54,061 bases of DNA from JAXMBN01 sp046349875. Lineage in GTDB: Bacteria; Planctomycetota; Planctomycetia; Pirellulales; Pirellulaceae. This document shows, in pieces, positions 45,742 through 53,662 of the stretch; positions within the stretch are counted from its first letter, which is position 1; each line of letters opens with the position of its first letter. The notes below the pieces were generated by a model, which did no database searches, was not told the origin of the DNA, and worked only from the letters and a program-made list of their open reading frames with translations. A program made the translations under genes and the position numbers. The stretch is from contig JAXMBN010000037.1 in assembly GCA_046349875.1 (NCBI GenBank), forward strand, positions 1-54,061, in the 5' to 3' direction.

Positions 45742-46413
45742 ATGCAAAAGCAACAATGGTCTCTGGTATTTATCACTTCGTGCATTGCCATCATCACATT
45801 ATTGCTAACTGTTTTCTGCTTGAGATGGTCCGTGATAGAGGTTTCAGAGCAGAAATGCCTTGCGATGAATTGTACAGCGATTATCAAAGAGGAGCCTCCT
45901 TTCGTGGAACTAGTTTCTGGAGATGGCTGCTGTATTGTGTTTCGAGAGACTACTCAACTGGAGGGTGCGTTTGATGGAAATTGTTTTCTATTGGTTGTTC
46001 AACTTCCAAATTCTGTATTGGAGGGAAACGTTTTTAAAGTTCGACCAGTGCTATTGAAGCCCAGTAGTACACCAGATCAGACAACTCAATCGGTAACGCT
46101 TCCAACTAATACTTTCATCGGGTTGAGTGGTGGTCCACGAACTACCGAGTTTGCAATTGACGGTGGGCAATTGGGTGAAATTAAGGTTCTCGAGTCGAGT
46201 GATGACCATGTTAAGATAAGAGTTGAAGTTCCCATTTGTTGGAATGAAGACGATGTCCAGACTTTTCGGAAAGAGGTCTTTTTGCCTCGATCTTCATTCT
46301 GTTCGAGGATTTCAGAGCTCCCAAGCGAAGAATGGACGCAACGAAATTTTCGACTGGGACCATTCAATTTAGGAACAACGATTGATCGTGACAGTCAATC
46401 TCTGATGGATTAG
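45742..46413 (+). CDS. Membrane-anchored orphan protein, candidate immunity protein
   Basis: About 223 residues from ATG 45742 (MQKQQWSLVFITSC), 33 bp after the RHS-toxin stop; a TTG at 45730 is also in frame. A signal anchor lies at about 8-28 (LVFITSCIAIITLLLTVFCL); the rest is a non-cytoplasmic beta-rich domain with six Cys ('EQKCLAMNCTAII', 'DGCCIVF', 'GNCFLLV'). No family is recognised. Position directly after the toxin tip, same strand and matching low G+C make it the best immunity candidate, and the exported domain would meet a toxin acting in the periplasm. This is an inference; nothing in the sequence proves binding. Confidence 0.5.
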   Translation: MQKQQWSLVFITSCIAIITLLLTVFCLRWSVIEVSEQKCLAMNCTAIIKEEPPFVELVSGDGCCIVFRETTQLEGAFDGNCFLLVVQLPNSVLEGNVFKVRPVLLKPSSTPDQTTQSVTLPTNTFIGLSGGPRTTEFAIDGGQLGEIKVLESSDDHVKIRVEVPICWNEDDVQTFRKEVFLPRSSFCSRISELPSEEWTQRNFRLGPFNLGTTIDRDSQSLMD

Positions 46414-46469
46414 CGGAGTTTGTCTAGGGTATTGGGTTTGATTTCGATCAACCCCTTGGAGGCCCTAAC

Positions 46470-46538
46470 ATGGCTCGTCGGTCCAGTCCTGAAACGATTC
46501 AACTTTGGCAACGTCGACTTGAGGATCAGTTTCAGTGA
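46470..46538 (+). pseudogene. Remnant of an IS66-type TnpA accessory protein
   Basis: ATG 46470, preceded by TTGGAGG, opens MARRSSPETIQLWQRRLEDQ and stops after 23 codons. The text resembles the N-terminus of IS66-family TnpA accessory proteins (S-x-E-x-I-x-L-W-x-x-R-L), which normally continue for about 100 residues with a helix-turn-helix. The remainder of the element is absent. It is short, so the call is tentative. Confidence 0.4.
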
Positions 46539-47003
46539 TAAAGGATAAAGCAGCTGGAATGCCCTCAATTCTTATCCACAGGTTACGACCAAATACAGTG
46601 AAGTGGTCCCTATTTTTCGGACCACGCGTTTAGATAGAATTCTTGAAGTGTAAGATTCATCGTTAATCGCAATTTGTCTCATGGCGGACGATCATGGTAA
46701 GGAAGTGGCGAGCCTTTAGAGCGAAGGTTGCCTTCGATGAAATCAAGGGCAATCAAAGGGCGAGTGAATTGACGATTTTCGAAGCTAGTTCTCCCTAAGA
46801 TAAGAGACGTTAACAACGATAAGGGGCGAGGTGAGGACGGATTCTGAGCGGGGAACGGGTGGAGTTTGAAATCGTCGAGAATCGCGGTTTCTTCAGGATT
46901 TCTCTATCGCACTAAACCACTGCAAACCGTTTTCGAGAGGCCTCTTGGCATGCTGCCAGAGGCCCATTTAGGCATGCCCAATCGCGATGGTCGTGCTGTT
47001 TTG

Positions 47004-47128
47004 CCGGGGTGAGTTGTGTGGTTGTTTCGATAGTGTGATTGTTTAGTTAGATGCTACGCAGGCCTTGGGTCTAGATGAAAAAGCGCCTTGCGATGTGCTG
47101 CGAGAAGTTCAAACGAGATGAGCTGTCC
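47004..47128. repeat. Direct repeat copy A (about 125 bp)
   Basis: The block starts CCGGGGTGAGTTGTGTGG and ends near GAGCTGTCC, and is repeated almost identically at 47317-47440 (copy B), with differences such as CGATAGTG/CGCTAGTG and AAAAAGCGCC/AAAGCGG. Each copy is followed by 31-bp palindrome units and then by a GCCACTxAxGGCC-type sequence, so the full duplicated unit is nearer 200 bp. It has no coding potential. Confidence 0.85.
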
Positions 47129-47144
47129 CCAACCGTAAGGACTC

Positions 47145-47175
47145 GTAAGCGCGGCTGTCCTCAGCCGTAGGGACG
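47145..47175. repeat. Single copy of the 31-bp palindromic repeat
   Basis: GTAAGCGCGGCTGTCCTCAG followed by CCGTAGGGACGC; the same unit as in the 43757 array, here on the far side of the RHS cassette. Confidence 0.75.
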
Positions 47176-47253
47176 CTTCCACTAATGGCCTGTGTCTTGT
47201 TGGTCATCGTAGCTCCACGGGTAACTCTTGTGTTTTAGGCCCCTCACCCCCGA

Positions 47254-47310
47254 CCCCTCTCCCCGCTTGCAATTGATATCGCCATGGGAAATCCATGGCG
47301 GGGCGAGGGG
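47254..47310. repeat. Long GC-rich hairpin with CCCCTCACCCC motif
   Basis: CCCCTCTCCCCGC (47254-47266) pairs with GCGGGGCGAGGGG (47298-47310) with one mismatch. A short palindrome GCCATGG / CCATGGC lies at 47281-47299. A flanking CCCTCACCCCCGACCCCTC (47241-47259) is a repeat type common between genes of many bacteria. It lies between the two copies of the duplicated block. Confidence 0.6.
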
Positions 47311-47316
47311 AGAATA

Positions 47317-47440
47317 CCGGGGTGAGTTGTGTGGTTGTTTCGCTAGTGTGATTGTTTAGTTCGATGCTACGCAGGCCTTGGGTCTAGATGAAAGCGGCTT
47401 GCGATGTGCTGCGAGAAGTTCAAACGAGATGAGTTGTCCT
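47317..47440. repeat. Direct repeat copy B (about 124 bp)
   Basis: Near-identical second copy of 47004-47128, about 313 bp downstream. It is followed by two units of the palindromic repeat (GTAGCGCGGTTGTCC... and GTAGCGCGGCTGTCC...) up to 47515. Confidence 0.85.
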
Positions 47441-47599
47441 CAGCAGTAGGGACTCGTAGCGCGGTTGTCCTCAGCCGTATGGAATCGTAGCGCGGCTGTC
47501 CTCAGCCTTAGGGGCGCTGCCACTGAAGGCCAGCGCCGTGTCGCTCATCGTCATGCCATCACACGAAGCGGCAATGAAACAGTCGTTGTGTGACGGTGC

Positions 47600-49120
47600 T
47601 TAACCTAATTTTGCGATGTCGAGAAAATCAGATTTCAAGTGTCGATAAAGATTCTGATACACCGGGAAGGCAGCATCGTACTTTTTGGCGATGGCTTTGC
47701 GAGCTGGAATCTTTTCGACGACATGGATCGTGGCTTTGCAGGCCTCTTCAATGTTCTTGAATGCTCCGTCACCCACTGCCGCTAGCAAGGCCACTCCAAA
47801 CGCTGGCCCTTGTTCCGCATTGATGGTACAGGTCGATTGGCCAAACGTATCCGCGAGGATCTGTTTCCAAAGTGGGCTCTTGGCGCCACCACCGCTGAGC
47901 CGGATCTCTTTGATGGGAACACCGAGTTCGCGGATGATGGAGAGGCTTTCACGAAGCGAGTAGGCTACGCCCTCCATGACCGATCGCGCCATGTGACCGC
48001 GATCATGAGCATTGGTGAGACCTACGAAGCAGCCACGGGCGTTGGCATCAGCGTGAGGAGTTCTTTCGCCTGCCAAGTAGGGCAAGAAGAAGAGACCCTG
48101 CGAACCTGCTTCGACCTTGGCTGCTTCTTCGTTGATGATCTTGTAAGGATCGGCACCTTTCTTCTGAGCCAATTCTTTGCAGAGGTGGTCGACAAACCAT
48201 TGAAGGGATCCGGCTGCAGACAGGGTTACACCCATCATGTGCCATTTGCCGCGCACGGCATGGCAGAACGTATGCAATCGTCCTTGTTGATCGTATTGTG
48301 GTTGATCGCTGTGTACGAAGACGACTCCGGAAGTGCCCAGCGATGTGGTGAGCACACCCTGCTTCACGATTCCATTGCCGACGGCACCGGCCGCGCAGTC
48401 CCCTGCACCACCCACCACTTTGCAACTTGGGCTCAGGCCCAGTTCCTTGGCCACTTCGGGAAGTAGCGTGCCCGTCACTTCTTCCGACTCATAGACCGTT
48501 GCCAGAATGGATTCATCGATATCGAGCTTGCTGAGCAGAGCTTTGGACCAGCAACGGTTTTTGACGTCGAGCAACAGCATGCCGCTCGCATCGCTCACTT
48601 CGGTCGCGATTTCCCCGGTGAGTCGTCGACGAATTTCGTCTTTCGGAAGAAGAAGATGGCGCAAGCGATCGAAGTTCTTCTTCTCGTTATTGCGAAGCCA
48701 TAGAAGTTTAGGAGCCGTGAATCCTGTCAATGCAGGGTTGGCCACCATCGAAATGAGTTGCTCTCGACCACCCGCGCGCTTCGTGATTTCATCACATTCG
48801 GCAGCGGTGCGTTGATCGTTCCACAGCAAGGCGCGGCGAATTACGTTCTTTTTAGCATCGAGGAACACCGAGCCATGCATTTGCCCGGAAAGTCCGATCG
48901 CCTTGACGTCGGCCGCCTTGATTTTGGCTTGTTTTACCACCGATCGGACCGTCTTGATGGTCGCTTGCCACCAAACTTCTGGATCTTGTTCGGTCCACAT
49001 CGGCTTGGGAATATGCACTTCATATTCAGCCGCAGCTTCGGCGTGGATCGTTCCCTTTTCATCGATCAGCAGACTTTTGGTTCCCGAGGTCCCAATATCG
49101 ATTCCAATGTAGTAACTCAT
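47600..49120 (-). CDS. xylB: Xylulokinase
   Basis: 506 residues from ATG 49120, which has AGGAG nine bases upstream; the longer frame from 49330 adds 70 non-homologous residues. It phosphorylates D-xylulose to xylulose-5-phosphate. FGGY-kinase marks: 'YYIGIDIGTSGTKSLLIDEKG' (phosphate-1), 'MWTEQDPEVWW', 'AIGLSGQMHGSVFLD', 'ALLWNDQRTAAECDEI', 'GLSPSCKVVGGAGDCAAGAVGNGIV' (phosphate-2), 'SLGTSGVVFVHSD', 'LPYLAGERTPHADANARGCFVGL' and 'EIRLSGGGAKSPLWKQILADTFG'. No xylose isomerase or transporter gene is next to it here, so it may serve pentose use from another locus. Confidence 0.95.
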   Translation of the reverse strand: MSYYIGIDIGTSGTKSLLIDEKGTIHAEAAAEYEVHIPKPMWTEQDPEVWWQATIKTVRSVVKQAKIKAADVKAIGLSGQMHGSVFLDAKKNVIRRALLWNDQRTAAECDEITKRAGGREQLISMVANPALTGFTAPKLLWLRNNEKKNFDRLRHLLLPKDEIRRRLTGEIATEVSDASGMLLLDVKNRCWSKALLSKLDIDESILATVYESEEVTGTLLPEVAKELGLSPSCKVVGGAGDCAAGAVGNGIVKQGVLTTSLGTSGVVFVHSDQPQYDQQGRLHTFCHAVRGKWHMMGVTLSAAGSLQWFVDHLCKELAQKKGADPYKIINEEAAKVEAGSQGLFFLPYLAGERTPHADANARGCFVGLTNAHDRGHMARSVMEGVAYSLRESLSIIRELGVPIKEIRLSGGGAKSPLWKQILADTFGQSTCTINAEQGPAFGVALLAAVGDGAFKNIEEACKATIHVVEKIPARKAIAKKYDAAFPVYQNLYRHLKSDFLDIAKLG

Positions 49121-49245
49121 AGCGATTCTCCTCATGTCGAAATGCCTTGGCAACACTATACTGCGATGATGAGGAGTTGAGGACGGTGGGCACGCGGGTA
49201 GTTCCTCAAGAATTGTCGAAGAGTGTTGAGGTCGGGAATCTCTGT

Positions 49246-50556
49246 ATGAGCAAATGGAATACTCCAATGGGTTGGAAGAGCGGGATTCTCGTTGGGATCT
49301 TGGCGTTTGTATGCGGCTGCCCCAAACCACCTGCTAAGCCGGTTGTTTCGCAGCCCGTCGATGAATCCAAGCGACCTCCGCTCCGTGTGCTCTTGGTAGA
49401 CGCGTCCGCATTGGAAAAATCGCTTCTCGTCCGATGGCAGGGCGTATCGCAACAACCGATCGAATTCACTTCCATCGATGTGTCTACCTTTTTGGGCAAC
49501 AAAGACCTAAAGACCGATGTTCTGATCTATCCGTCGGCGGTTTTCGCCGAGAGCATCGAACGCAAGTGGATTACCCCGCTACCTGCCAAGTTTGCCGAAC
49601 AACGGACCGATGATGAATCCAAGCCTCTTCGTTGGCCGGATGCATGGCACACGTTAGCGAGCTATGGGAAACGTGGTTGGAGTGTCCCGGTAAGTTTCCA
49701 TACTTGCATGGTGTTGCGAGCAGGAGAAAAAGAGAAGCGGTCCAGTTGGACTCTCGCAGAACTCCAGGAAGGATCTGCTTTACCTAGCGAGCCGATAGAG
49801 GGCGATGGTCATCTCGATCTTGTGGATCGTTATCTCGCTTGCGTATCGTTGCAACTGCAAATTGCGCCCAATTCAAGTCCGCTCTTTCAACTCCGCAACA
49901 TGAAGCCGCGGATTGCCGAAGCACCATTTGTCGAAGGTGCTAAGGTTTGGTTAGAGGCAGCTCGACGATCGCCTCGCCTTTGGTCGATGAGTCATGAAGA
50001 AGTAGGGCAAGCTGTTCAGTCTGGAAAACAAACATGGGGTTTGGGAATGCCAACGATCAAGGCTTCCGAGATGGTCGATGTGCGTTGGGGAAAGCTTGCA
50101 TCGGGCGAGTCCCAAGGGAGCAAGCGTACCAGCCTCTATGTGGATTCAGGAAGAAGTTTGATGGCCTCGATTTCTCGCTCGACTCGGCAGTCTTCAGCGT
50201 CGCAGTACTTTTTAGATTGGCTCGACCAGGATGATCAGAGAGAGGCCCTTTCGCGTGAAGTCGCGGGTGTGTTGCAACGGTCGAATGCCATGGGAACGAG
50301 CCCGACGTCCATGGTAACGCACGAATTGAACGCCAAGCGGGAGCTTTGGGTCGATTTTCGGATTCCTGGCGGTATACGCTATCGACAGGCGTTGAAGAAG
50401 GCGCTCGTTCAAATTCTCCGCGAGCCGACTCAAATTCAGTCGGCTCTCGAAAAATGTAAGCAAGAATGGGAAGCGATCACCGAAGAGATGGGGCGGGATT
50501 CGCAACAATTGGCAATGGAGCGAGCCCTCCAATTGATGGAAGCGGAATCGCTGTAA
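49246..50556 (+). CDS. Lipoprotein with solute-binding-protein-like body
   Basis: About 436 residues from ATG 49246 (MSKWNTPMGWKSGILVGILAFVCGC), giving a lipobox 'AFVCGC' and then a Pro-rich linker (PKPPAKPVVSQPVDE); the longer start at 49147 would bury the signal. The mature part has 'LRVLLVDASALEKSLLVRW', 'KTDVLIYPSAVFAESIE', 'SYGKRGWSVPVSFHTCMVLRAG', 'VWLEAARRSPRLWS' and 'SSASQYFLDWLDQDDQ'. Order and spacing resemble a type-1 extracellular solute-binding protein, but no ABC permease or ATPase is adjacent. It is followed after 17 bp by the NfeD-like gene. Binding function is inferred from shape of the sequence only. Confidence 0.65.
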   Translation: MSKWNTPMGWKSGILVGILAFVCGCPKPPAKPVVSQPVDESKRPPLRVLLVDASALEKSLLVRWQGVSQQPIEFTSIDVSTFLGNKDLKTDVLIYPSAVFAESIERKWITPLPAKFAEQRTDDESKPLRWPDAWHTLASYGKRGWSVPVSFHTCMVLRAGEKEKRSSWTLAELQEGSALPSEPIEGDGHLDLVDRYLACVSLQLQIAPNSSPLFQLRNMKPRIAEAPFVEGAKVWLEAARRSPRLWSMSHEEVGQAVQSGKQTWGLGMPTIKASEMVDVRWGKLASGESQGSKRTSLYVDSGRSLMASISRSTRQSSASQYFLDWLDQDDQREALSREVAGVLQRSNAMGTSPTSMVTHELNAKRELWVDFRIPGGIRYRQALKKALVQILREPTQIQSALEKCKQEWEAITEEMGRDSQQLAMERALQLMEAESL

Positions 50557-50573
50557 TTTGAGGATATCGCCAC

Positions 50574-52796
50574 ATGGTACCAGCACCTTTGGTTCCGGCA
50601 GCTTGGAGAACGATGGGTTTTTGGTTGACAAACAGGGTTGCATGGCGAGGAATGCTCAACGCATTTTGTAGCGTTGTCACCCTATGGGGGATCGTTTGTG
50701 TTGGGGCGTCTTCGGCTTGGAGTCAACCTGTGGCCTCGAAGTCCGAGGCCTTTCGAATGATCGTTCCTCTTCCGTTGAATTCGGCCAATGCGGAGCGATT
50801 GAAGCGGGAGTTGTCAGAGATCGGAGATCGACCCAATAGTGGCGAACGCCATGCGGTGATACTCGAGTTTGTGCCGCTCGATGGTAAGCAACAAGAAGGG
50901 CTTGGAAAAGGAACGTCCTTTGAAGCTGCTTTGGGAATCGCGCGGTGGTTGACATCCCCATCGGGGAGCCGGGTGCGATCGATAGCCTACGTTCCACAAT
51001 CTTTGCAAGGCCACGCATTGCTCTTAGCCTTGGCTTGTGAAGAAATCGCCATGGCACCTGATGCCACTCTGAGTCGTGCTGCGATCGATGAACGCAGTTT
51101 GGATTTGACCGTTTCTCAAGCCTATCGCGATATCAATCAACGACGCCAAGCCTTTCCGGCGGCAGCCATCGAAAGCCTGTTGGATCCAACGCAAGAGTTA
51201 TATTCCGTGGAAATGCGACAGGGTGGTTCCAAGATTGTCGGGGGCGATGAGCTTAAGCAATTGCGGCAAGATGGAAATGTGCTCAATGAGGTTCAGATCG
51301 GAGTGGCGGGGCAAGCATTTGAAGTGAGCGGCAAAGAACTGCGCAATCGACGTTGGGTATCGCATTTAGTGCAGGATCGTTCGGAGCTGGCGCATGCACT
51401 TCAATTGGCCACGAACCCGATCGATCCTACGATGTTTGAAGGGCCTTGGAAGCCTGCAGTCGTTCAGGTGCATGGGAATGTTTCGCGGCGGTCGGTGAAT
51501 CAAGTTTTGCGAGCCATGGAAGATGCGCAGCGGCATGGTGCCAATTGGTTCTTGATCGACGTCCGATCGGCGGGCGGTTCGGTTGAAGATAGTCTTCGGC
51601 TGGCTCAAGTGATTGCGTCTTTCGACAAGAAAAAAGTTCGTAGTGTCGGATGGATCTCGGGACCAGTGCGCGGGGATGCAACACTCATTCCTCTGGCATG
51701 CGATTTGATGTACGTGGCAGAGGCGGGTGTGCTCGGAGGTGTTGGGGAATCCTCGATCAAGCCGCATGACGTTGCGGGGCTTCGCCGTGTGTTACAGGAT
51801 TTGTCCGAAGAAACAGGAAGAGCGATTGGCGAATACGAAGGTCCTTTGTGTTCAGAGCTAAAGGTCAGCCGATACACCAATGAAGATGGGGCGCAGCAGT
51901 GGGCATCCGATGTTTCGATGCATGAACGAAAGCTTGAACATTGGATCGCAGGAGAGCCTCTTGCGGTTGGAGATGGATTGAGTAGTCAACGGTTGCTCGA
52001 CCTTCGATGGGCAAGAGCGATCGCTGAGGATCGCATGAGCATCGCTACCGAGTTTGGTATCGAAACGCTTCCGGAACCGCGACAAAGCAATCCCGTGGAA
52101 ATGTTCGTTCAGCGATTGGCCGAACAATCGTGGTTACCACCCATCTTGATCACCATCGGGTTCATGGCATTGATCATGGAGTTGAGTACGCCTGGCGCAA
52201 CGGTCCCAGGGTTTGTGTCCGCATTGTGTTTCTTGCTTTTCTTTTGGATTCGGTTTCTCAATGGGACCGTCGAGTGGTTAGAAGTGCTTTTGTTCTTTGG
52301 TGGAGCCTTGGCCCTCGCTATTGAACTCTTCGCACTACCTGGGTTTGGTATCTTCGGATTTGGTGGCATCATCATGCTTTTCTCATCCGTGATCCTTGCC
52401 AGTCAGACATTTATTTGGCCGACGAACGCCTATCAGATCAATGAGATGGCTTGGAACATGAGCCAAGTAGCAGGTGCCTGTATTGGCATCGGAATAGGGC
52501 TGTTTCTCATTCGAAATCAGCTCGATAACCTACCGATGTTCCGGTGGTTGCGATTGCGACCAGCAGGGGTCGAAGATGTCATTGCGCTCGAAGAACGCGA
52601 GTCGGTGGTTCACTTCGAATATCTGGCAGGAAAGACCGGCGTGACCTTGACCAAATGCGTCCCGTCGGGAAAAGCCCAAATTGGGGATTCGACCGTAAAC
52701 GTACTAGCGGACGGAATGTTGCTCGAGGAAGGCCAACCGGTCCGCGTCACCGAAGTACGAGGAAACACCATTGTGGTGGTTCCGCTCAATCGATAA
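50574..52796 (+). CDS. Long-form NfeD membrane protein with two ClpP-like domains lacking clear catalytic Ser
   Basis: 740 residues; ATG 50574 follows GAGGA at good spacing. A signal region (about 14-50) precedes a first ClpP/crotonase-like domain (about 60-200, 'VILEFVPLDGK', 'ALLLALACEEIAMAPDATL') and a second (about 295-440, 'AVVQVHGNVSRRSVNQVLRAMEDAQRHGANWFLIDVRSAGGSVEDSLRLAQVI', 'LACDLMYVAEAGVLGGVG'). Where peptidase members have a Ser-Ala-Gly, these read QGHA and RGDA, so activity is doubtful. Four transmembrane helices (about 520-655, 'FMALIMELSTPGATVPGFVSALCFLLFF', 'LPGFGIFGFGGIIMLFSSVIL') and a C-terminal OB-fold ('GKTGVTLTKCVPSGKAQIGD', 'VTEVRGNTIVVV') follow. In the family NfeD partners flotillin-like proteins; none is next to it. 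Confidence 0.88.
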   Translation: MVPAPLVPAAWRTMGFWLTNRVAWRGMLNAFCSVVTLWGIVCVGASSAWSQPVASKSEAFRMIVPLPLNSANAERLKRELSEIGDRPNSGERHAVILEFVPLDGKQQEGLGKGTSFEAALGIARWLTSPSGSRVRSIAYVPQSLQGHALLLALACEEIAMAPDATLSRAAIDERSLDLTVSQAYRDINQRRQAFPAAAIESLLDPTQELYSVEMRQGGSKIVGGDELKQLRQDGNVLNEVQIGVAGQAFEVSGKELRNRRWVSHLVQDRSELAHALQLATNPIDPTMFEGPWKPAVVQVHGNVSRRSVNQVLRAMEDAQRHGANWFLIDVRSAGGSVEDSLRLAQVIASFDKKKVRSVGWISGPVRGDATLIPLACDLMYVAEAGVLGGVGESSIKPHDVAGLRRVLQDLSEETGRAIGEYEGPLCSELKVSRYTNEDGAQQWASDVSMHERKLEHWIAGEPLAVGDGLSSQRLLDLRWARAIAEDRMSIATEFGIETLPEPRQSNPVEMFVQRLAEQSWLPPILITIGFMALIMELSTPGATVPGFVSALCFLLFFWIRFLNGTVEWLEVLLFFGGALALAIELFALPGFGIFGFGGIIMLFSSVILASQTFIWPTNAYQINEMAWNMSQVAGACIGIGIGLFLIRNQLDNLPMFRWLRLRPAGVEDVIALEERESVVHFEYLAGKTGVTLTKCVPSGKAQIGDSTVNVLADGMLLEEGQPVRVTEVRGNTIVVVPLNR

Positions 52797-52928
52797 TCGG
52801 TTTCGGTATTGCCACCCATTTTTGTGGATTATACTAGGGTTTTCTACCGATCTCCAAAGGTGTGTACGAGGAGGCTATCGGAATAAGCGGTGGGGAGCAT
52901 CGGGCTCCATCGAGGCATCGAGGTGGAT

Positions 52929-53597
52929 ATGCAGATTCCAAAGAAGGGCATGAGACGAAGACCGTATTGGCTTCGTTGGGCCTGCCCTTTTTTGATGGGG
53001 CAAGTACCTCGTCGACGACGAACCGATGAACGTTCGATCTATTTAACATTCGATGATGGACCAACGTCTGGGGTGACCGAAGAGGTGCTCGACGTTTTGG
53101 ACTCGCATCAAGTCTGTGCGACGTTCTTTTGCGTTGGAAAGAGTGCCGAGCAGCATCCTGATTTAGTTCAAAAGATCGTGGATGCAGGCCATCGATTAGG
53201 GAATCACACCTATTCGCACTGCAATGGTTGGAGTGTCTCATCCAAGACCTATCTTCATGAAGCCCATCAATGCAATCAGGTACTAGAGAGCATCGTCGGA
53301 AAGTCGGTTGATTTGTTTCGACCACCCTATGGCAAAATGCGGGCTACGCAATGGTTGGCATTGCGACACCGATGGGAGTGTTGGATGTGGGATGTCTCTG
53401 GCCATGATTTCGTCGAAAGCCTAAACCCCAAGGACATCGAACAAAGCGTGATGGAGCACGTGCGCCCCGGTTCCATCATTCTGTTGCACGATTCCCCATT
53501 GGGTGCGCCGCGAATGTTGCCAGCCTTACCCAAGATACTCGAGCGATTACTCGGTGCTGGCTACCGATTCGAATGTTTGCCCCAACGCGTGGCATAG
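52929..53597 (+). CDS. Polysaccharide deacetylase (NodB-type)
   Basis: 222 residues from ATG 52929, with GAGG five bases upstream; a GTG at 52890 is the longer alternative. The NodB-fold metal-dependent deacetylase removes N-acetyl groups from chitin-, peptidoglycan- or similar glycans. Motif 1 'YLTFDDGPTSG' (metal Asp pair), motif 2 'RLGNHTYSH' (two metal His), motif 3 'DLFRPPYGKM' (the Arg), motif 4 'WDVSGHDF' and motif 5 'IILLHDSP' (catalytic His). There is no clear signal peptide; a short basic N-terminus precedes 'WACPFLMG', so its site is uncertain. Confidence 0.9.
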   Translation: MQIPKKGMRRRPYWLRWACPFLMGQVPRRRRTDERSIYLTFDDGPTSGVTEEVLDVLDSHQVCATFFCVGKSAEQHPDLVQKIVDAGHRLGNHTYSHCNGWSVSSKTYLHEAHQCNQVLESIVGKSVDLFRPPYGKMRATQWLALRHRWECWMWDVSGHDFVESLNPKDIEQSVMEHVRPGSIILLHDSPLGAPRMLPALPKILERLLGAGYRFECLPQRVA

Positions 53598-53662
53598 CCA
53601 TTAGCGGTTCATTCCCACTGATGGGCATGTTTGATAGAAGTACGGCCTTGCACTCGTGCCAA

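Larger units (their letters stand above)
46539..47599. other. Gene-free repeat-rich region
   Basis: I see no gene in these 1,061 bases. They contain a hairpin GTGGTCC / GGACCAC at 46603-46625, the duplicated block at 47004 and 47317, three or more copies of the palindromic 31-bp repeat, and the hairpin at 47254-47310. The 3' end of xylB lies at 47600. Confidence 0.6.

Noticed and set aside
46603..46625. Intrinsic terminator after the candidate immunity gene
   Set aside because: The stem GTGGTCC/GGACCAC has its T-rich run in the loop, not after the stem.
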